Shown here: in pieces, positions 25,407 to 37,104 of the stretch | Layout: each line of letters begins with the position of its first letter | Numbering within the stretch: the first letter of the stretch is position 1 | Assembly: GCA_003254885.1 (NCBI GenBank) | Contig: QANT01007641.1 | Coordinates: 62,001-126,000 of the forward strand | Source: Purshia tridentata | Lineage: Eukaryota; Streptophyta; Magnoliopsida; Rosales; Rosaceae | Direction: 5' to 3' | DNA length: 64,000 nt | Position numbers and translations under genes: made by a program | The notes under the pieces: generated by a model | The model's database searches: none | Seen by the model: the letters and a program-made list of their open reading frames with translations, nothing else | What the model was told of the DNA's origin: nothing

Positions 25407-26249
25407 ATGGTGAAAGCTGTTCATTTCCCTGCAGTCTCTGTTGCCATACTGGCATTAGCAACCTTCCTTGTCGTGTCTGCCTATGACCCCAGTCCTCTTC
25501 AGGACTTCTGCGTAGCAATCAATAGCACCGAATCTGGGGGTATATATATATTACTACTATTATTTAATTTCAGAATGCATTCTATTACTAGGATTATTAT
25601 ATATGTACAATCCATTCGTATATATTTTGTTCCTTAATACATGCATCCATGCCTACAACTATAGTGTATATGAAACCTTTTTTTTTTTGCTCAAGCAGTG
25701 TTTGTGAATGGGAAATTCTGCAAGGACCCAAAGCTCGTAACAGCAAAAGATTTCTTCTTTTCCGGGTTGACTCCCCAAAGCACAGCAAACCCACTTGGTT
25801 CTACAGTCTCACCCGCGAACGTGGATCAAATTGCAGGACTCAACACTCTTGGTATATCCTTGGCTCGCGTAGACTTTGCACCAAACGGCCTCAACCCTCC
25901 CCACACTCACCCACGTGGCACTGAAATCCTTGTGGTCTTGGAAGGCTCACTCTACGTTGGCTTCGTCACCTCCAACCCTAACAACCAGCTATTCACCAAA
26001 GTGTTGAACAAGGGAGATGTGTTTGTCTTCCCAATTGGTCTCATTCACTTCCAACTCAATGTGGGACACACCAACGCTGTGGCCATTGCTGGGCTAAGCA
26101 GCCAGAATCCAGGAGTCATCACCATAGCCAATGCTGTCTTCGGCTCCAAGCCACCCATCTCTGACGAGGTTCTTGCCAAGGCCTTCCAAATCGACAAAAA
26201 TTTGGTCGACTATCTTCAGAAGCAGTTCTGGTACGATAACAATAAATAG
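25407..26249 (+). CDS. Germin-like protein (secreted cupin)
   Basis: Two exons (25407-25539 and 25699-26249) join in phase to 227 residues. A signal peptide of about 25 residues ends near VVSA. The paired cysteines at about residues 35 and 52 (DFCVAI, GKFCKD) form the conserved germin disulfide. The two cupin boxes are present: HTHPRGTE supplies two metal-binding His and the Glu, and [11 protein letters not shown] supplies the third His. The RGD-like tripeptide of germins reads KGD here ([10 protein letters not shown]). Family members are manganese-binding apoplastic homohexamers; some have superoxide dismutase activity and a few oxalate oxidase activity, and many respond to pathogens. Activity cannot be predicted from this sequence. 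Sequence style fits germin-like subfamily 1. The gene is intact, with one intron at the usual position after the first cysteine. Confidence 0.95.
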
Positions 26250-26926
26250 ATATCCACAAAAAGGCCCATCTTCCTGCTAATCAGATGTTATGGCCAATTA
26301 TATCATGCTTTTCACTACAAAAATTACAATATAATATTGATTAAATAAAATGGTTTGCTTAATGATGTACTTCATCCTACGTTGATTTACTTTATGATCA
26401 GTATAATTATAATAATGATATTGCTCTAGTACGTGTGCTGTGTGTTCCATTTCTCAATCGCTTAACTTCACTTTGGATACATGCAATCCAAGCACCTAAT
26501 TTTTGGGTAAGTATGCATGCACATCTTCACTTACTGATTTACTCCAACTTGTAAACTACTTAATTAAACTACTAATCTTATATAAACTTTAATTATCAAA
26601 TGCAATGATAAGAAAATGCGATGATACACATCGATCAGTAAAACAGCAACACAATATGGACGGGAAATGAAGAGAAAGAGATCAAAGTGGCACTATCAGC
26701 TCTCTATTAAGAAGGAAATCAATACAGCCCCAAAGAACAGAAAATACATTCATTGAAGCCTTACAACCACAACATTGAATAATGAAATTTTACAATAATT
26801 CATGGAGAGGCTGTCAAACCGATTAGTTCTGTTTCTAAACATTAAGCTAGTTAAGCTGCACCCATTATAGCAAAAGTAGATGGTTTTGGCCACACTTCCT
26901 TGGAATCACAGGTCTTGTATCCCTAG
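26250..26926. other. Convergent spacer between the germin-like and kinase genes
   Basis: This should hold the two 3' untranslated regions, facing each other. AATAAA-like signals lie near 26344 on the plus strand. No additional frame or RNA gene was seen. Confidence 0.6.
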
Positions 26927-28059
26927 TTAACGAGATCTCCAAAGGAAATGCTTAGAAAAATTAAGATGTTTCTCTTCTACTTCCTCTGCCTCTCTCAAGT
27001 TGACAACGGGTATAAAGCTACTGCACAAGTTGACAAGTGGAATAAAGCTATTGCATTTATGATCACAATGCTCAGAGGATGAAAGAGAGGAGACTTTCTC
27101 CAATTTTTCAACATGTCCATCCCCAACTGGTTTACACACGAATGGGTGGTTCAAAAGCATAGCAGCTGTGAACCTTTCTGAAGGGTTCCTCACAAAGCAG
27201 TTTCCCAAGAAATCTTGAGCCTCTTTGGACAGCCATCTAGGAACAATGGGAATTTTGGAAGCAATCTGATGCTTTATATCCCCAAATTTCTTGTCAGTTT
27301 TCATATCCAATGGCAGCTTTCCAGTTAACATGTTGAAGTTGAACACAACACAACCTAAGGCCCATATATCAGAGGGCTGCTCCTGAATACCATCAACCAC
27401 AGCTTCTGGAGACAAATACGTTTCAGTTCCTCGTACTCCACAAGAAGGCTTCCCACCATTCCATTTAGCAGCACTCTTTGCCAGACCAAAGTCCCCAATT
27501 TTGGGCACAAAGTCAGTAGCAGAGGTGGAAGCACTACTAGCATCACTACTGTTAGGCCTCACAAGTAATATATTCTCAGGCTTCACATCACAATGAACAT
27601 AACCCTTTTCATGAATCCACTTAAGCCCTTGTAGAATACACTCTGTATACTTCCTTGCTTCACATTCACGCAACCCAGCACCCTTGGATTTCACGATCAA
27701 ATTCCCCATTGTTCCTCCAGAAGCATACTCCAAAAAGACATTGAATATCAGAGAGCCATCACTACCAACCGTCACATCATCTGCATAACAGTCAATAACA
27801 AAAGGGCAATCACGAAAAGTATGGAGAAGTGATTTCTCCCTCACCAACTCAACCGAGACAGAGAGCTTTGTCGATTTCACCGCCATAATCTGAGGTAACC
27901 CCTTGAACTGTGAACTGGGTTTCTTCAAAACAGCCAAATAAACCGACCCAAAGCCACCTTTGCCGAGCTTTCGCCCTCGAACCCACGCATCACCACTGAC
28001 ATATATATATCCTGCTCTGCCTTTGACAACTCTGCTCTTTTCCTCTTCAATGACGGCAT
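26927..28059 (-). CDS. MAPKKK20-like protein kinase, 5' frame shifted at an (AT)5 run
   Basis: An uninterrupted frame gives kinase subdomains I-XI: glycine loop GKGGFGSVYLA, the ATP-binding lysine in IMAVKS, HCDVKPENILL (HCD instead of HRD, normal in this MAPKKK group), DFGLAK, GTETYLSPE and DIWALGCVVF. The C-terminal tail is short. The gene appears to be a single exon, as in Arabidopsis MAPKKK13-21. That frame has no ATG before the glycine loop; an upstream stop precedes it. The neighbouring frame opens at the ATG 28059 with MPSLKRKRAELSKAEQDIY and would run into the kinase if the (AT)5 run at 28001-28010 were one unit shorter, giving about 376 residues. This could be a true length allele, an assembly error or a broken gene. 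Family members feed MAPK cascades in ABA, stress and microtubule signalling. Confidence 0.8.
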
Positions 28060-28200
28060 TGTGTACAGAAAAGCTTCTGCCGCAGTGCTGATTGTTGGTC
28101 TAACAAAAACTAAGATGTACAGAGAAAGAGAGCAACTCAAAACTGAATTTGATGTAGAAGTGTTTTCTTGAAGCAGAGTTATGAGTTTGTGAGTGTGTGG

Positions 28201-28208
28201 TTATATAT
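28201..28208 (-). promoter_or_regulatory. Probable TATA box of the MAPKKK20-like gene
   Basis: ATATATAA on the minus strand lies about 145 bases upstream of the ATG at 28059. That spacing suits a leader of roughly 110 bases. Confidence 0.55.
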
Positions 28209-28299
28209 GAGGGTTTTGGAAACTCACTAGTCATTTTTCCTGGTGGTGATCGGAAGACTGACAGTGTTGGGATATAGAAACCTTGTAACGGTAGGATTT

Positions 28300-30330
28300 G
28301 TTGATTTCGCGGCCTTTTCTTTCTTGTGCAGGAATTAAGAGATTACCAGGTTAGAATTCGAAGTATCTTCTGTGAATCTCACGTCACTGAATATTACTAA
28401 TTATAAACAATTATAACCGTTGATGATATTGATATGATACGCGTTTTTTCTTTTGTTTGTTATTTCTCAAGTCATATTATTTTACTGGTTTTTTCTTCCT
28501 TTACTATTATTAGATTTTTGTTTTTCACTTTTTTCTCTTAACTGATAGGATAATTCTTTATATCCGAAAATTCTATTTCTATTATATCTCTTACTTTTAT
28601 TATTTTGGAAATATATATATATATATATAATTTTTTCTCCATTTCTCCTTTTGGTTGGACCGACTATATCATTCTCATTATTATCCTGTATAATCCCTAA
28701 AACGCATTAGTATTGGTCGGGATCTCAGATTTCAGTACTCTCTCTGTCACTCATCTCTAATATGAATATGAATATGGCCATTAACTTGATTCCTTTGGGT
28801 CCTGAAGATTTGAATGACAGGCTAGTTTGGCCTGCCAACACTAACGGGTCGTACTCAGTGAAATCGGGCTATTCCTGCCACTTACAATCTCACTAAGGTC
28901 AAGGCCCACTCCCTATAAGTTTGCAAGTCCAACAAGCACGAACGAAATGTGAAATGTGAGGACATTCTTGTCAAAAACAAAATGTCAGGAGGACATAATA
29001 GATAATTTGATAACAAACACATAACACAGTACAAAAGAGTATCATTGTACTTCAAGGGGGTAAAAAAAAAAAGTGAAATTATTTTTTATTTTTTGATCAT
29101 TAATTTTGTACTACTTGAAAGAAAATTTACAAAAATATGTACAAACAAAAAGGAATCTCAGTAGAAGCGTAAAGACTAAAGACAAATGAGATGCGAGAGG
29201 TAATGGTAACTAAAGCGAAGAAGCAAAGTGTTTGAGCACATGTCACTTGTCTAAATCATCTAAAGTGGAAATAATAGATATAGATGCACAAAAACATTTG
29301 TAAAAAGGTCCCAAAAACTGGATACAGGATCATCCAGACAACTCCATGAATGAATGATTGTATATATGCCAACTGGTCACAAGGGATTTTCTATTGCCAG
29401 GTTTGAATGCTTTGAATTGATAGACGCCAAAAATTAAAAGAAAATTCAATAAAGATGCTGCATTTTTCAAGCAAGATGAAATGATAGGGGTTGGAGTGAT
29501 TGTGTGGGATCAAGAGTGAAATGCCATTGCCAGTTAAGTTTCATCCACAGCTACATAAATTTGGCAGGTGAAGATCAAAGATGCTATGATCGGAATGGGA
29601 TTGGTAGTTGAAGTGTAAAACTAAAGAAATGAGCACAATTGTATCAAATAAGAGTGGGAATAATTATCCAAACCTTTTAATTTTATTTTAATCATTTTTG
29701 TAAATTAATGTGCACAATAAATCATAATTTTCTTTTAAAAATATTTTTGTTCATTAGCCAAGTACATCGTGCTAACAACAACAAAATAGCCAAGTGCTTA
29801 TCGGCTCACAAGTAAATATATTTATATATTCTATTAGAGGAGGGAGAATTAAACTTGATTGTTACAGCTAAGTTACAGCTACTCAATAATTACACTCACA
29901 AGTAAATATTTAGATCATTAGCATTTCATAAAAGAGAAGGTTAGGAAAATTACTTTCTGAGTATTATATGTGCACCAGTACCACCTTTTTAATGAAGGTA
30001 TAACTCATCAATATAATATGTGATACACATTAACATATGCTCTTCTGAGTCAATTAGTAATTAACTTACCAAATCTGCCCTCACTCTTAGGATTTAAAAT
30101 AATAAGATTCTATAAAAGGGTGATTCTATTCAATTCGTAATTTTTTCAATTTCTATTCAATTCATTGCACTAATTACTAAATACTAAATAGTCATTAATT
30201 ACTCGCTAGTCGCTAGCGAATTTATCCAATAATTAAAAAGCAAAGAAAGTGAGCTTCAATTTCAATTTTGCTAATTGCTTGCAAACAAAATGTCGCCAAA
30301 AGCTAGCTGTTTAGTGACCTCAGTGTGACA
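28300..30330. other. Intergenic stretch between two divergent promoters
   Basis: The stretch is AT-rich with no supported gene. It contains a TA tract (28612-28629) and the LINE fragment at 28774-28896. The remainder shows short low-complexity frames only. Confidence 0.55.
28774..28896 (+). mobile_element. Fragment of a LINE (non-LTR retrotransposon), region after the reverse transcriptase
   Basis: A 39-codon frame reads IPLGPEDLNDRLVWP, then NGSYSVKSGYSCH, and ends at a stop. This pattern (small polar stretch, D-x-L-x-W, G-x-Y-S-V-K-S-G-Y) is the start of the zinc-binding region (zf-RVT) between the reverse transcriptase and RNase H of plant LINEs. Nothing recognisable of the element remains on either side, so it is a short relic. 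A bacterial or viral origin is not suggested. Confidence 0.6.
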
Positions 30331-30376
30331 TGGTGGGTCAAAGTCAAACGTCAGAGGGTGAATCACCTTCAGTTGC

Positions 30377-30384
30377 CACGTGTC
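30377..30384 (+). promoter_or_regulatory. G-box / ABRE-like CACGTGTC
   Basis: CACGTGTC lies about 770 bases upstream of the DUF1005 start, and a second CACGTGTG lies near 30540. This is the core for bZIP and bHLH factors. Relevance to the gene is inferred from position only. Confidence 0.35.
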
Positions 30385-31058
30385 ATGACAGGATCCATCA
30401 CCTCTGATTTATCATTTTTGGGTATTAAAGAAATGAACAAAATTAAAAATAAGCAGCATCATTTATTCATTCATTTTCATGCCAAATTAATGAGTGGGAC
30501 CCCGGGGTCTCCGGCTATTATCGTGTGCGCAGGTAGTCCACGTGTGTGTGGGAAGCACACAGATTTTGAGAGTGTGAGTCGCAGAGAGAGCCGGAGATTC
30601 CCTCCCTCTCTAAGAGCTAGCTGTATCAAACAGGGATAGGACTGCAGGCGGTTGGAAGCTAAGAGCCAGGGGCAAACCCGTCAATTTAACAAATACAAAA
30701 ATTGGAAAAATTAGAAAAAGAGGAGTTGAGTGAGTGAGTGGACCCAGTGGGTTAACTTGGATTAGAGAGTTGGTAAGGACTCACGCCTCAGCATGAGGTG
30801 AGAGAGTGAGTGAGTGGGGGTCCATGGTACTTACCATAATCCATAATCCATACGCATACGGCATATACCTCAAAATGGCGTCAACTTCGGTCCGACTGTC
30901 ACTCGCGCCAGCCTGTACCCAGCTGTACCCCAACCCCCTCAAATTTTCATAATTAAAAATTGCTCTCCTCTGGGTTTTAGTCTTTTAGACTTTCACTTCC
31001 CGTTTCAGAAACAAAGAAAAAGCAAGCAACCAAACCATTACCCATTACCAATTTCAAA

Positions 31059-31080
31059 GAAGAAGAAGAAGAAGAAGAAG
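31059..31080. repeat. (AAG)n microsatellite in the DUF1005 leader
   Basis: About seven AAG units lie 70-90 bases upstream of the ATG. GA-rich leader repeats like this are common in plants. Confidence 0.9.
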
Positions 31081-31149
31081 CAGATGCAGGCAGTGTTGGG
31101 TGACTGAGCAGTTGGAGACGCATTGTTGTTTAACTTCGCTCTGCTGAAA

Positions 31150-32803
31150 ATGGATCCTTGCCCATTCGTGCGACTCACAGTGGGCAATCTGGCCCTCAAG
31201 ATCCCCGTCGCTTCGAGACCAGCGCGCTCCGTCGTCCACCCATCTTCATCTCCTTGCTTCTGTAAGATCAAGCTTAACAACATCAACCACCTCCCTCTCC
31301 AAACCGCCGTCGTTCCGTGCCTCCCTCCCGACGCCACCCAAACCCTCGACAACAACGCCGCTCACTCCGTAGCCGCCACCTTCCACCTCAGCAAGTCCGA
31401 TCTGGACCGCCTAGCCTCCAAGTCCATTTTCGCCTCAAAACTCTCCCTCAAAATCTCCATCTACACCGGCCGCAGAGGCACCACCTGTGGCGTCAACTCC
31501 GGCAGGCTCCTGGGCCGCGTCTCGGTGCCTCTGGATCTGGCGGGAACCGAGGCCAAGCCCACTGTCTTTCACAACGGCTGGGTCTCCGTCGGCAAAGTCG
31601 GGCCCATTAAGGGCTCCTTCTCGGCCCAGGCCCAGACCCAGTTCCATTTGAATGTCAAGGCGGAACCTGACCCGAGATTCGTCTTCCAGTTCGACGGCGA
31701 GCCCGAGTGTAGCCCGCAAGTGTTTCAGATCCAAGGGAATATTCGACAGCCCGTCTTCACCTGCAAGTTCAGTTTCAGAAACACCGGCGACCGGACCCAA
31801 AGATCCAGGTTGCTTTGCCTTTCTCTTCTAAATTTTCTTTTATATTTTTTTAGGGTTTTAGAATGTATTTAATTAATCCTTAAAAAAAAGAAAAAGGATT
31901 CTCTGTGTTTGGTTCGTGTCTGTGAATCTTAATGTTCTTAGGAATGGTTGATACTGTAATTTGAGGAGTAATTGAGTAAAGCTCACAATTACACTCTGAT
32001 TTTAAACCCTTTTTATAATTCAGCAAGTGTTTTAAATTAATTTTTGTATTCCCATTTTGCCCCTCCTCACCAGGTCGTTGCAGTCCGACTCTCACAACTC
32101 GAGAACCTGGCTCAGCTCCTTCGGTTCGGAGCGAGAGCGGCCAGGGAAGGAACGCAAGGGCTGGTCCGTCACGGTCCACGACCTCTCCGGTTCACCCGTA
32201 GCCGCCGCCTCCATGGTCACTCCTTTCGTGGCCTCACCCGGTTCGGACCGGGTTAGCCGGTCCAACCCGGGTTGCTGGCTCATTCTCCGACCCGGCGACG
32301 GTACCTGGAAGCCCTGGGGCCGCCTTGAGGCCTGGCGAGAGCGCGGCGGCTCCGACGGGCTCGGCTACAGGTTCGAGCTTATTCCCGACACCAACGGCGG
32401 CATGAGCGCCGCCGGCATTGTCCTCGCCGAGTCGACTCTAAGCTTAAATAAGGGCGGGAAGTTCGTTTTGGACCTCGGGTCGAACTCGGGCTCCAGCAAC
32501 CGGGTTGGGACTCCGGGAACGGCTAACTCGCCCGCTTGCAGTCCAAGAGGCAGTGGGGACTTCGGATTCGGGTTGTGGCCGTATTGCGTGTACAGAGGGT
32601 TCGTGATGTCGGCGCGCGTGGAAGGTGAGGGCAAGTGCAGCAAGCCTGTGGTGGAGGTGAGCGTGCAGCACGTGACTTGCACAGAGGACGCGGCGGCTTT
32701 CGTGGCATTAGCCGCCGCCGTTGATCTCAGCATGGACGCTTGCAGGCTTTTCTCTCAGCGGCTCAGGAAAGAGCTGTGTCACCACTCGGACCTGCTTGGC
32801 TGA
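31150..32803 (+). CDS. DUF1005 family protein
   Basis: Two exons (31150-31808 and 32074-32803) give 462 residues, close to Arabidopsis relatives such as At1g10020. The protein begins MDPCPFVRLTVGNLALKIPV, the conserved family opening. It continues with a C2-like beta-rich half (FVFQFDGEPECSPQVFQIQG) and a C-terminal half rich in conserved aromatic and basic motifs (GWSVTVHDLSGSPVAAASMV, GCWLILRPGDGTWKPWGRLE). No transmembrane segment or signal peptide is visible. DUF1005 genes are plant-specific, and a biochemical function is not known to me. Coding DNA is strikingly GC-rich compared with its AT-rich surroundings. The splice junction AG|G restores Arg at the RTQRSRS sequence. The gene is intact. 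Confidence 0.93.
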
Positions 32804-35800
32804 GTCGGGTGGTGCGTTGTGTCGTCGTTTGGTGATTTTGGGAGGTCGTTTTGTAATGTTTTTGTGATTTGGGTTTGGTCATTGGTGGATTGGATTTTTG
32901 AAATCCATTAGTTTTTTGTTTTTGTTTTTTTACTACAAAGTACTTACTAACAAACAGATTGAGAGACTGTGTAGTGTGTACAGTGAGCAAAATTAGACAG
33001 GGCACGCTTTGTTTTTACTTGTGTGGCTTGTGTTTAATTTTCCCTTTTATTTTTTAGAAGTGAAGGGTTTGCTTAAACTTAATTGTATTTTTCTTTTTTC
33101 TATATTTGATATTGTAGTGGCTGACTTCAAAAATCTTTATTCTACCTTTTATATTCCTTAATTGTAAGTATGATGAGCTGTAATTTATTTGTCTGCAAAT
33201 TGTTGGGAGCTGAGGTCCTTAAACTTATTTTGTATTTCTTCTCTCAGTGTTTACACTTTGGTATAAGTGCATAAGAGCAGTGTTAAGAATTTTAAATTTG
33301 TATTTTGAATTTGGATTTTAAATGATATGTTATTATTTTATTAATTTATACATGATTTATTTTAAAGATTATTAATTTTATCACAATAATTTGAAATATA
33401 AATTGAGAATTTCTAACAAAAAATGTTTATTTTTAGGTCATTTTTTAATATTATGTTTGCAAAAAGTAATTTGGTCAGTAATGATTTGGTTATGTAATTG
33501 TTATTAAATAAATAAATGGTGAGTTTTGTTATGAAAATTGTTTATTTATTTAATAATAATTATGAAACTAAATAATTTTTCATCTGATTAATTTTTTGTA
33601 AATAAAATTTTTAATTGGTAATTTAAAATTTTAATTATAAAATTACATAGTATAATGAGATAATAAAAAAGAAGATAGAAAAGAAAGATATATAACTTTT
33701 AGTTTAATTATTGAGGGTATGTATGTGTAGGAAAATATTAATTATTAGCCAGCACTATGATTCTGAATCTTAATAGTCAAGTGAGATTTTAGTTAAATGT
33801 GAGAGTTATATATAACTTATAACATAATTAAATATTTAGTAATGTTGTCCTTTATGCCTTTGTGTATGGTATATCTGAATGTATGGAAAGAAGCAATTGA
33901 AAAGGTGGGAGGGAGGTTGGTGAGGATTGGGAAGAGAAGGGAAGGGAAGGGCGTGCACGTTAATGCTTGATTGGAGTTGAAGAGGATTAAATTATTAAGT
34001 TGTTGGTGCAAGTTAGTAATGCTTTAAGGAGGATTATAGCTGTAATGCGCTTTTTATGAGGGAGGCTTCACTTCTTGTCTTATTGTTTTGGTTGGTGCTT
34101 TTAAAAACCACCTCATCTTTGTTCATTTTCAAAATATTGAGTCTCTTTCTCTAATTTTAAAAACACAACTGTTAGTATTGAGGAGTGTTTAATCTTCAAA
34201 GTCTTTTGAGTAATGTTTCAAGTACAGAACCACCCTACAATACTATTCAAAATTTTGAAACATTATTTGAAGGATTTTGTGTGAGAATATAGAGAGATGG
34301 GGCGTGTTAAAATATAAAATGTTGTTTGATTTTCACATAAAAAATTATAACTTATAGAATGACTTATAAGGAGTATTCCATACATTGTTTATTGATTTTG
34401 AATTAAATGTACGAATTTCTTTCATTACAAGCTCTAATTATAAAGTTTGAAACTAACTAATTAGTATTTCTTTTATATAGAAGGTATTCAAAATTTGAAT
34501 AATCATTGATAGGACTCTAAGAAAATTTGCTAAATGTGGTTTTTGTCTCCTTACCTAATTGGCTAAATGCCTTTGGATCCAAATTTAGAGTGGTTTTCAA
34601 AATGGATTGGGACTTGGGAGGATTAAAGAGCTTAATATTATTATTCGGCGCAGAAGTATGATGAGTTGCGTTTGTTAATGACTTGTGCAGCTGGCAGCCA
34701 TCATTAAAAAATTAAATATTTATTGGGGCTACTTACTCTTAGCCTCTTAGGTTAGGCTCTAAGCTGGGAAAATCCCAACAAATAATAAAACAATAAATGG
34801 TATTAAATAATGGTAGGCGTGATGTTGGAACAAATTGGGTTGGTGGTTCTGGTGCGGCTTCTGTGCTCACTGCGTGCCATGAATGGGCTTAGATTAATTT
34901 CTGATATGCCATTTCATTCCAGGGGTCCAATGAATGTTATTTCGACTCATTTGTTAAATTGATCCTAGAAAGCGATTTATATTCCTAAATTGTTTAAAAA
35001 AGAGTTAGTTTTGTTGTACCCAAAAACCAAAATCGAGTTATGTTTCTGAAGACACCCTTCAATTTTTCACCCCATAAGAAATTAATTAATTTGATCCTAT
35101 AAAGAGGTGAAATGTGGGTATGGTGGATACAGAGATTTACTGGTGGGGAAGGAGGGACAACAGCCAACAGCGACCATTGATTCAGTTGTGAGGTGGAGGT
35201 GAGCTCGCTGTCAGAAGCCTTTTTGTTTGAAAAGGAATAAACGTAGGAAGAGTATCACATGAGCTGTAACTGCACTGCACCACTGCAACCTACACCCAAA
35301 AATGTTACCCAACTGAAAAATTGACCATCTTCTATTCTCATCCCCGATTTAACTTTCTTTGCCTGCCTAGCTACCACTTTCATTCCCATCTTGTTCCTCA
35401 CAGTGTTCATGTCAATCAAAGTGGCTGATGCATATGAATTTTGTTGGGGTTGTCTGACTGGTTACATGTAATGAGTACTAATACTATAATGTATAATATT
35501 TTGGTGATCCACTGCTAATACCAAAATATTTTGAGACAACAACTTTATACATGATGGGTCAATTGTACTTGCTAGCTGTTACCTTATTAGAAATATGAGT
35601 TAAATTAGGAACTAAATCTTTGCTAGAATCCCTTACTGATTCAACAATATCTGTACACTTTATTAGAACCATAATAAAAAAATCTGTCAAAGTTAAACTT
35701 GATATTGTTCCATGAATGTGGATTGTGAAGCAATCTATCTTTGGAACATACTCTACTTTGAGTACATAAATAGTGGATCCAGCACGGGCTTCAAAACTGT

Positions 35801-37104
35801 ACCCACATCAACCACAATGAGAGAGTATGGACTTTTCTCACGGACCTGCAGACAAGGTGCTGTTTCACCGCCCCTATCTGGGATTGAGTATCTAAGCTCC
35901 AAAATTTCTACAAGCCTTACAAAATGAATCAAATGATCAAGTTTAATGAGGCCTCTACTAATTTGACATTTCTTCCCACAAACTAACGAATTTGACTATT
36001 TGATTTTCTTTATCAAATTATTTCTCATATAGGTACAAGTAGATTGGATGTTCAGCAAATTTTTATTCGTACTGTTTGGCTTGTGTCCACAAAGGTGCAA
36101 AGTGCGTATGGAAGTCACATGTTTACTATAACTTTTTTATTTTATATTTTATCGGAAAGCTATGAGCATTACTTGGGCTTCTAGAGTTGCAACTATGCTA
36201 TCAAAGAAGGCTCAAGGGGTTATGAAATGTCTGGCAATGCCATCAGACTGTTTGTTCTCTCCTCCCTTTCTGATCAGTTTTTCATTTGGGTTGAAGTTAC
36301 CTGGTTATTGTTTCTTGTTACTTTTTGCTACATCAATGCAGTCTTTAATGTGTTGGACTAGGGATAGCACAAATATCTTTCCAAAGGAAGACACAATACA
36401 ACCAAGTCGAAGTAGTACAGGAAGCTGGTAGACTTGCTTAGAATGGTCATTATGCGTAAATCTTGAGCTTCTTTTAGCAAAGGATGGCATGATTTGCTTG
36501 ATGTGGTGCAAATTGGACAAGAGCTCCTGATCATGTGGTTCAAAACCAATGGACAATAGCAGTGATAGTGCATTTTTTATCTTGGGAATTTTGTTTTCTT
36601 TACATAGCAGTAAGCCCCATGAGGTAGTTCTGTTATCTCATTCTAAAATAAGTAACGAGATTCTACAAACACCAATCAGCCTTTGGAATGAATATATAAC
36701 ATTCAATTTCGATCATTCAGTGGAAGACATTAGACAGAGGTACAAGTCTTTTCTACAGAAATACTAGACTAATTGCATCCCCTCCAAGCAGAGATCAATA
36801 ATCTGACCCCAAAAACTAGCAGTGCCCACCTTATTCTGATAAAAATGATACTTCACAGATTATTGGATACATTTCACTTGGAAGTACATATATAAAATTT
36901 ATAATTTGCTCAAATTATTGCCATGGCCAATATATATCATCATTTTATCTACGCATCAGTGGAAAACATATATACAGTTTGCTCAGCTACCTTACCATCA
37001 TGTATGCTATGGAAAAGGAACATCTAGGGGGGGACCCAACATGTTCACCAGAAACCATCACTCAGCTGCACCTTCGATGTTTGTTCCAGGTTCGATGATG
37101 GCGG
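32804..37104. other. Intergenic stretch, repeats and unidentified short frames
   Basis: The first 400 bases are probably the DUF1005 3' untranslated region. A fold-back element lies at 33456-33602. A 61-codon open frame on the minus strand at 35753-35938 has a protein-like composition but no recognised family. The region 36100-36800 is less AT-rich and holds several overlapping short frames, none identifiable. About 36900-37104 is likely the 3' untranslated region of the next gene. Confidence 0.5.
33456..33602. repeat. Fold-back (MITE-like) element with imperfect arms of about 60 bases
   Basis: The left arm (33456-33517) and the reverse complement of the right arm (33541-33602) share the core attattaaataaataaa and a looser outer part (tttgcaaaaagtaatt against tttacaaaaaattaat). 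The loop is about 23 bases. There is no coding capacity. AT-rich composition could inflate the apparent outer match. Confidence 0.5.

Noticed and set aside
32365-32733. Long frames antisense to DUF1005 exon 2
   Set aside because: They are shadows of GC-rich codon usage on the opposite strand. The same effect occurs opposite PRP18 exon 1 (58540-59625) and WDR5B exon 1 (63194-63812).
36162-36767. Overlapping plus- and minus-strand frames of 72-89 codons
   Set aside because: They lie opposite each other with no identifiable domain or consistent exon structure.
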